Below are positions 55,386 through 61,134 of a stretch of DNA of 61,134 bases, piece after piece (positions within the stretch are counted from its first letter, which is position 1; each line of letters starts with the position of its first letter). Under the pieces are notes generated by a model that searched no databases, was not told where the DNA came from, and saw only the letters and a list, made by a program, of their open reading frames with translations. A program made the translations under genes and the position numbers. The DNA comes from Ureibacillus xyleni (lineage in GTDB: Bacteria; Bacillota; Bacilli; Bacillales_A; Planococcaceae). Where the stretch lies: positions 1-61,134 of the forward strand of contig NZ_OBMQ01000019.1 of assembly GCF_900217795.1 (NCBI RefSeq), in the 5' to 3' direction.

Positions 55386-55405
55386 TAGTTGTCTCTTCAC
55401 TAGTT
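55368..55405. terminator. Bidirectional terminator between mocR and asnB
   Basis: ACTAGTGAGGAGA (55368-55380) pairs TCTCTTCACTAGT (55392-55404), one G-U or mismatch. It overlaps the MocR stop codon. Runs of A and T on both sides suit both strands. Confidence 0.82.
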
Positions 55406-55411
55406 TTCTCT

Positions 55412-57247
55412 TTACTGATCTAATAGTTGAACATTATAATTTTCAAACCAACGATCAATTTGAATTAAATAAGCAAGCAATTGTGGACCAGCCATAAGCT
55501 GACCAAACCAAGGTACTTTAAACGAAGCCCCACCCGTTTGTAATAATTGATTTAGCTGCTCTTTGTCAAATAGCTCATGTAAAACAGACTCTTTGCTTCG
55601 AATAATATCCTTTAATAACATTTGAACTCCTTCTGTATATTTTGGATGGTATGTTTTTGGGTACGGATTTTTTTTGCGATATAATACTTCGTCAGGTAGC
55701 AATCCTTCTACTGCTTTTCGAAGTAGTCCTTTCTCCATTTTTCCCATATTTTTGATTTCCCAAGGAATATTCCAAGCATATTCAACAAGTCGGTGATCTG
55801 CAAATGGAACGCGTACTTCTAAGCTTCCTCCCATACTCATTCGATCTTTTCTTTCTAGTAAGGTTTGCATGAAGTAGCGCATATTTAAATAAAATAACTC
55901 TCTTTGTTTTGCGTCTTTTGAACTTTCTCCATCTAACTTTGGACAATCCTTTACTGCATCTTCAAAAGCATATTTCATAAATTCTTTTAATTGAAGACGT
56001 GATTGCCACTCTTTTCGTAAAAAGCCTTCCCTTTCATCAATGGAGCGAATCCATGGAAACTGATTATAATCTTGATGGAACCAAGGATATCCTCCGAAAA
56101 TTTCATCTGCACACTCCCCTGATAGTGCAACTGTAAAATCCTTTTTTATAACACGACAAGCAATTAATAAAGAACTATCTATATCTACCATTCCAGGCAT
56201 ATCTCGAATCATCATTGCTTCTTCAAGTAAATCGACTAATTGTTGCTGTCCAATGATGATATCAAAATGCTTTGAATGGAAGCTTTCTGTCATTTTATTT
56301 ATCCAGAAGCTATCTTGGGATGTTTGAAATTCATTTTTTTCAAAGAACTGTTCATTTCCCTCAAAGTCAATTGAATAGGTGTGTAAGGTACGTCCTTCTT
56401 TGTTATACGTGTTAGCAGCTATTGCTGTAATAATGCTCGAGTCTAAACCGCCTGATAAAAATGTACAAAGAGGTACGTCTGACACAAGCTGGCGATTAAT
56501 TGCATCTGTTACTAAAAACCGTACATTCTCCACTGTTTCATCTAAAGTGTGTTCGTGTTTTTTACTTCTTACATTCCAATAACGCCACTTCTTTAATCCA
56601 GCTTTTGAAAACTTAAGTGCACAACCAGGCTCTAATTCTTCAATTCCTTTTAGGATGCCACTTCCTGGTACTCTTGATGGTCCTATACTTAAAAGTGCTG
56701 CCAAACCTTGTCGATCAATTTGAGGGGCAATATTGGGATGAGCTAAAATTGCTTTTACCTCGGAGCCAAAGATTAAACTTCCCTCATCTTGTGAAAAGAA
56801 AAATGGCTTTACCCCTAAACGATCCCGAAATGCATATAATGTTTCCTCATTCTCATCCCAAACCGCAAAAGCATAAATGCCATTTAAATAATTTACACAT
56901 TGTTCTTTCCATTCAATAAAAGCAGTTAATAAAACCTCTGTATCTGATGATGTGGTAAAGCGATAACCACGTTGTTTAAGTTCTTGACGAATTTCCTCGG
57001 TATTATATAGCTCACCATTATAAACCATTGTATAGGATTGATTTTTATGGGTTTTGGACATCGGTTGTTTTCCACCCACTAAATCAATTACTGCTAATCT
57101 ACGATGACCAAGTAGAGCATGTGTGCTGCACCACACATTCCCATCATCTGGCCCTCTCCTTTTTAACGTTTCTGTCATGCTGAATACAATACTTTTTTGA
57201 TGTTTAATCTCTTGAGTGAAATCAATCCATCCGGTAATGCCGCACAT
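55412..57247 (-). CDS. Asparagine synthase (glutamine-hydrolysing)
   Basis: 611 aa. Cys 2 in MCGITGWID is the glutaminase nucleophile, which fixes the start at 57247 (AAGGAG 9 bases before); the longer frame to 57265 would block it. GHRRLAVIDL and TMVYNGELYNTEEIRQEL are in the N-terminal amidotransferase domain. The synthetase part has the PPi loop FLSGGLDSSIITA and ALSGECADEIFGGYPWF. Forms asparagine from aspartate, ATP and glutamine. Resembles AsnO/AsnB of B. subtilis, and I cannot tell which. Confidence 0.93.
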   Translation of the reverse strand: MCGITGWIDFTQEIKHQKSIVFSMTETLKRRGPDDGNVWCSTHALLGHRRLAVIDLVGGKQPMSKTHKNQSYTMVYNGELYNTEEIRQELKQRGYRFTTSSDTEVLLTAFIEWKEQCVNYLNGIYAFAVWDENEETLYAFRDRLGVKPFFFSQDEGSLIFGSEVKAILAHPNIAPQIDRQGLAALLSIGPSRVPGSGILKGIEELEPGCALKFSKAGLKKWRYWNVRSKKHEHTLDETVENVRFLVTDAINRQLVSDVPLCTFLSGGLDSSIITAIAANTYNKEGRTLHTYSIDFEGNEQFFEKNEFQTSQDSFWINKMTESFHSKHFDIIIGQQQLVDLLEEAMMIRDMPGMVDIDSSLLIACRVIKKDFTVALSGECADEIFGGYPWFHQDYNQFPWIRSIDEREGFLRKEWQSRLQLKEFMKYAFEDAVKDCPKLDGESSKDAKQRELFYLNMRYFMQTLLERKDRMSMGGSLEVRVPFADHRLVEYAWNIPWEIKNMGKMEKGLLRKAVEGLLPDEVLYRKKNPYPKTYHPKYTEGVQMLLKDIIRSKESVLHELFDKEQLNQLLQTGGASFKVPWFGQLMAGPQLLAYLIQIDRWFENYNVQLLDQ

Positions 57248-57310
57248 ATTTTCACGCTCCTTCACCCACTAGCTTATGAAAAATGTAGGCAAACTCATTT
57301 TGTCCCAGAA

Positions 57311-57355
57311 AAAAAAGAGTGTGACATAGTATAAATTTATACTAATGACACACTC
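57311..57355 (-). terminator. Terminator after dacA
   Basis: GAGTGTG (57317-57323) pairs CACACTC (57349-57355), the inner bases TATAAATTTATA pair too, and the A-tract gives a T-run on the minus strand. Confidence 0.9.
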
Positions 57356-57383
57356 ATGTAAGATTTAAAATATTGCTATTAGA

Positions 57384-58727
57384 TTAGAATAATCCACCCA
57401 CAAAGCCTGTTATACCGCTCCACACATTACCGAAGAAGCTTCCAACGCCTTGGAAGAATAGAGAAATAGCACCTGCACGTTCAACATTTGAAGTAGTTAC
57501 AATATCAGCTGAAAACTCAGCTCCATCAATAAAACCGAAGTCAGTTCCTTCAGTACGTTCTATTACTACTTTCCCTACAACTGTATCTTTTTTGACTTCT
57601 GCTTCAAGGGACTTTTTATCTAAAACTAATTTTGGCTTATATAAATCCTTTTCACTTGTTTTCACTACAAATGAAATTGGTTCTTTCACTGAGATTTCTA
57701 CTTGATCTTCTTTTCCTTTAGTAACGTCAATTGTTTCATTACCTTTGAATACGTAGTTAGCTGGAATAATCTCTTGTTTTGAAAATTGACTAAATCCATA
57801 GTCGAATAATTTAGCAGCTGCATCGAAACGAGCTGTTTTATCGCTATCTGTGCCAGTAGAATCAACTGCATTCATAACAACTGTAATAAGGCGTGTTCCA
57901 TTACGTACTGCAGTACCAGTGAAACATGATCCTGCAAGAAGTGTTGTACCTGTTTTTAGCCCATCTACACCTTCATATTCTGCAACTAATCCTGGTAGCA
58001 TCCAGTTCCAGTTTGACATATTAATTGCATCTTCTGTACCTTCACGGAATGTCTTTTTTGGAATACTAGATGTTTCCAGTACATCTGGGTGATCTCTCAA
58101 TAAATGATATGCAAGTTTCGCAACTGAACGAGCTGGCATAATATTTTCATCTTCTGGGCCTGTACCAGTCGGATGCATTCCAAATAAATCTGAGTTATTT
58201 AATCCTGTTGAGTTTACAAACTTATATCCTTCAAGACCTAGTTCTTCAGCTTTTTTATTCATTAGCTTTAAAAACTCAGTTTCCGTACCAGCAATTGTTT
58301 CTGCAATAGCTACTGTTGCAGCATTGGCAGAATAGATTGCCATTGCCTCATATAACTCACGAATTGTATATGTACCATCTGCGCGTAGAGGTACATTACT
58401 TAAAGCTCGGTTTTGTGACATTTTATATGTATACTCTGTAACACGATACTCTTGGTCCCACTTAATTGAACCTTCTTTAATTGCGTCTAACAGGATATAT
58501 TCTGTCATCATTTTCGACATACTTGCTATTCCTAAAGATGTATCTGCATTTTGCTCGTATAAAATTTTTCCTGTATCTGCATCTATTAAAATTGCAGCAT
58601 CGACAGTTAACCCTAAATCTGTTTCAGCAGCGCTTGTACTAACCGGCGAAGTAACAAACATACTAAACAACAGCATAGGGATAATCATTAGACTAAACAA
58701 AGATGTTTTCCTTGTTGTTGTTTTCAC
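57384..58727 (-). CDS. dacA: D-alanyl-D-alanine carboxypeptidase (PBP5-type)
   Basis: 447 aa. Signal peptide, then SMSK (SxxK nucleophile) near 66, SAN (SxN) near 127 and KTGT (KTG) near 257, the three penicillin-binding motifs. The C-terminal beta domain and an amphipathic membrane anchor (VWSGITGFVGGLF) end it. It trims the terminal D-Ala of the peptidoglycan stem. GTG 58727 has GGAGG 8 bases before; the frame opens to 58742. In the conserved place after guaB. Confidence 0.96.
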   Translation of the reverse strand: MKTTTRKTSLFSLMIIPMLLFSMFVTSPVSTSAAETDLGLTVDAAILIDADTGKILYEQNADTSLGIASMSKMMTEYILLDAIKEGSIKWDQEYRVTEYTYKMSQNRALSNVPLRADGTYTIRELYEAMAIYSANAATVAIAETIAGTETEFLKLMNKKAEELGLEGYKFVNSTGLNNSDLFGMHPTGTGPEDENIMPARSVAKLAYHLLRDHPDVLETSSIPKKTFREGTEDAINMSNWNWMLPGLVAEYEGVDGLKTGTTLLAGSCFTGTAVRNGTRLITVVMNAVDSTGTDSDKTARFDAAAKLFDYGFSQFSKQEIIPANYVFKGNETIDVTKGKEDQVEISVKEPISFVVKTSEKDLYKPKLVLDKKSLEAEVKKDTVVGKVVIERTEGTDFGFIDGAEFSADIVTTSNVERAGAISLFFQGVGSFFGNVWSGITGFVGGLF

Positions 58728-58807
58728 TAATAATACCTCCAACTATTTATTTATTTCCCTTCCGCCATTTTATCATAGAACGTGTAAGATTAGTGTTACA
58801 TTCAGAT

Positions 58808-58853
58808 AAAAAAAGCACTCTTCCAACATCTACTAAAGACGTTGAAAGAGTGT
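58808..58853 (-). terminator. Terminator after guaB
   Basis: GCACTCTTCCAAC (58815-58827) pairs GTTGAAAGAGTG (58841-58852) with one mismatch; the A-run gives TTTTTTT on the minus strand. Confidence 0.85.
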
Positions 58854-58869
58854 TTATGGTTGCAATTAC

Positions 58870-60830
<1,961 letters not shown>

Positions 60831-60831
60831 A

Positions 60832-60867
60832 AAAAAAAACACCCATAGATTTTAGTGGTGTTTTTTT
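60832..60867 (-). terminator. Terminator of the upstream rRNA operon
   Basis: AAACACC and GGTGTTT arms (about 60837-60844 with 60857-60864) followed on the minus strand by TTTTTTTTTATG. Right after the 5S gene. Confidence 0.9.
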
Positions 60868-60985
60868 GCCTAGCAACGTCCTACTCTCACAGGGGGAAGC
60901 CCCCAACTACCATCGGCGCTAAAGAGCTTAACTTCCGTGTTCGGTATGGGAACGGGTGTGACCTCTTTGCCATTATCACTAGACC
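60868..60985 (-). rRNA. 5S rRNA
   Basis: 118 bases. The conserved CACACCCGTTCCCATACCGA and GAACACGGAAGTTAAGCTC segments and the CCTGTGAGAGTAGGACG end are clear. The 5' GTCTAG pairs the 3' CTAGGC. Complete gene, leftward, last of its operon. Confidence 0.97.
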
Positions 60986-61060
60986 ACATATTTAGTTGAA
61001 AGATGCTTGTTCTCTCAAAACTGGATAAAGACATTGACATACAAACTTCAAGCTAAAATT

Positions 61061-61134
61061 GGTTAAGTCCTCGATCGATTAGTATTCGTCAGCTCCATGT
61101 GTCACCACACTTCCACCTCGAACCTATCTACCTC
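61061..61134 (-). rRNA. 23S rRNA, 3' end only (partial)
   Basis: The reverse complement ends ...CTAATCGATCGAGGACTTAACC, the usual 3' end of Bacillales 23S rRNA, so the mature end is near 61061. The gene continues off the right edge. The 75-base spacer to 5S has a GTTTTGAGAGAACAAG segment common in these operons. Confidence 0.93.

Overview
The window is low-GC DNA from an endospore-forming Bacillales bacterium, most likely Planococcaceae (Lysinibacillus/Solibacillus/Ureibacillus-like). It lies near the replication origin, between two rRNA operons. The right edge holds the 3' end of a 23S gene and a 5S gene, both leftward. The left edge holds the first bases of the next 16S gene, also leftward. 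Read from right to left the backbone is rrn - guaB - dacA - serS - (tadA, dgk-dck, tRNA-Ser) - SRP RNA - dnaX - ebfC - recR - yaaL - bofA - rrn, the known origin-proximal order of Bacillus subtilis. bofA and the SLH-domain protein fit a sporulating Gram-positive.

The backbone is split by accessory blocks. (1) 384-5439: folate genes pabA and a pabB-pabC fusion, an MBL hydrolase and two orphan hypotheticals, just before the 16S promoters. (2) 9008-20820: a tight eight-gene leftward operon with an exported membrane protein, an ABC ATPase and permease, a Gly/Ser-rich membrane protein, a MoxR AAA+ ATPase, a DUF58 protein and two vWA membrane proteins. (3) 22627-26277: tRNA-Ser followed without a terminator by a GlnK-GlnL-type two-component system and a glutamate-type symporter. 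The kinase is cut by one in-frame amber codon, and a GlnL-like direct repeat lies before the symporter. (4) 26291-38055: an RraA-like protein, a threonine synthase plus CjaA-like amino-acid ABC operon with a terminator-like leader, a LOG protein, a second MBL protein, a chemotaxis receptor, AIM24, GyrI-like and VOC proteins. (5) 40539-52010: a PAS-GGDEF-EAL-PilZ protein, PatA-type aminotransferase, ScoAB CoA-transferase with a divergent AtoE-type transporter, a large palindromic intergenic repeat, a YvyF-like and a DUF2225 protein, and an S-layer-anchored hydrolase. (6) 53904-57247: a MocR regulator and an asparagine synthetase in the place where B. subtilis has pdxST.

Compared with the B. 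subtilis order (from memory), the whole tRNA-Ser/dck/dgk/tadA unit is inverted here. Regulatory RNA and DNA elements visible in the sequence are tandem rRNA promoters, a serine T-box before serS, SRP RNA and tRNA promoters, a candidate attenuator before the threonine synthase gene, direct repeats before the MocR gene, and many intrinsic terminators. Least understood are the MoxR/vWA/ABC operon, the thrC leader and transporter set, and the interrupted GlnK.
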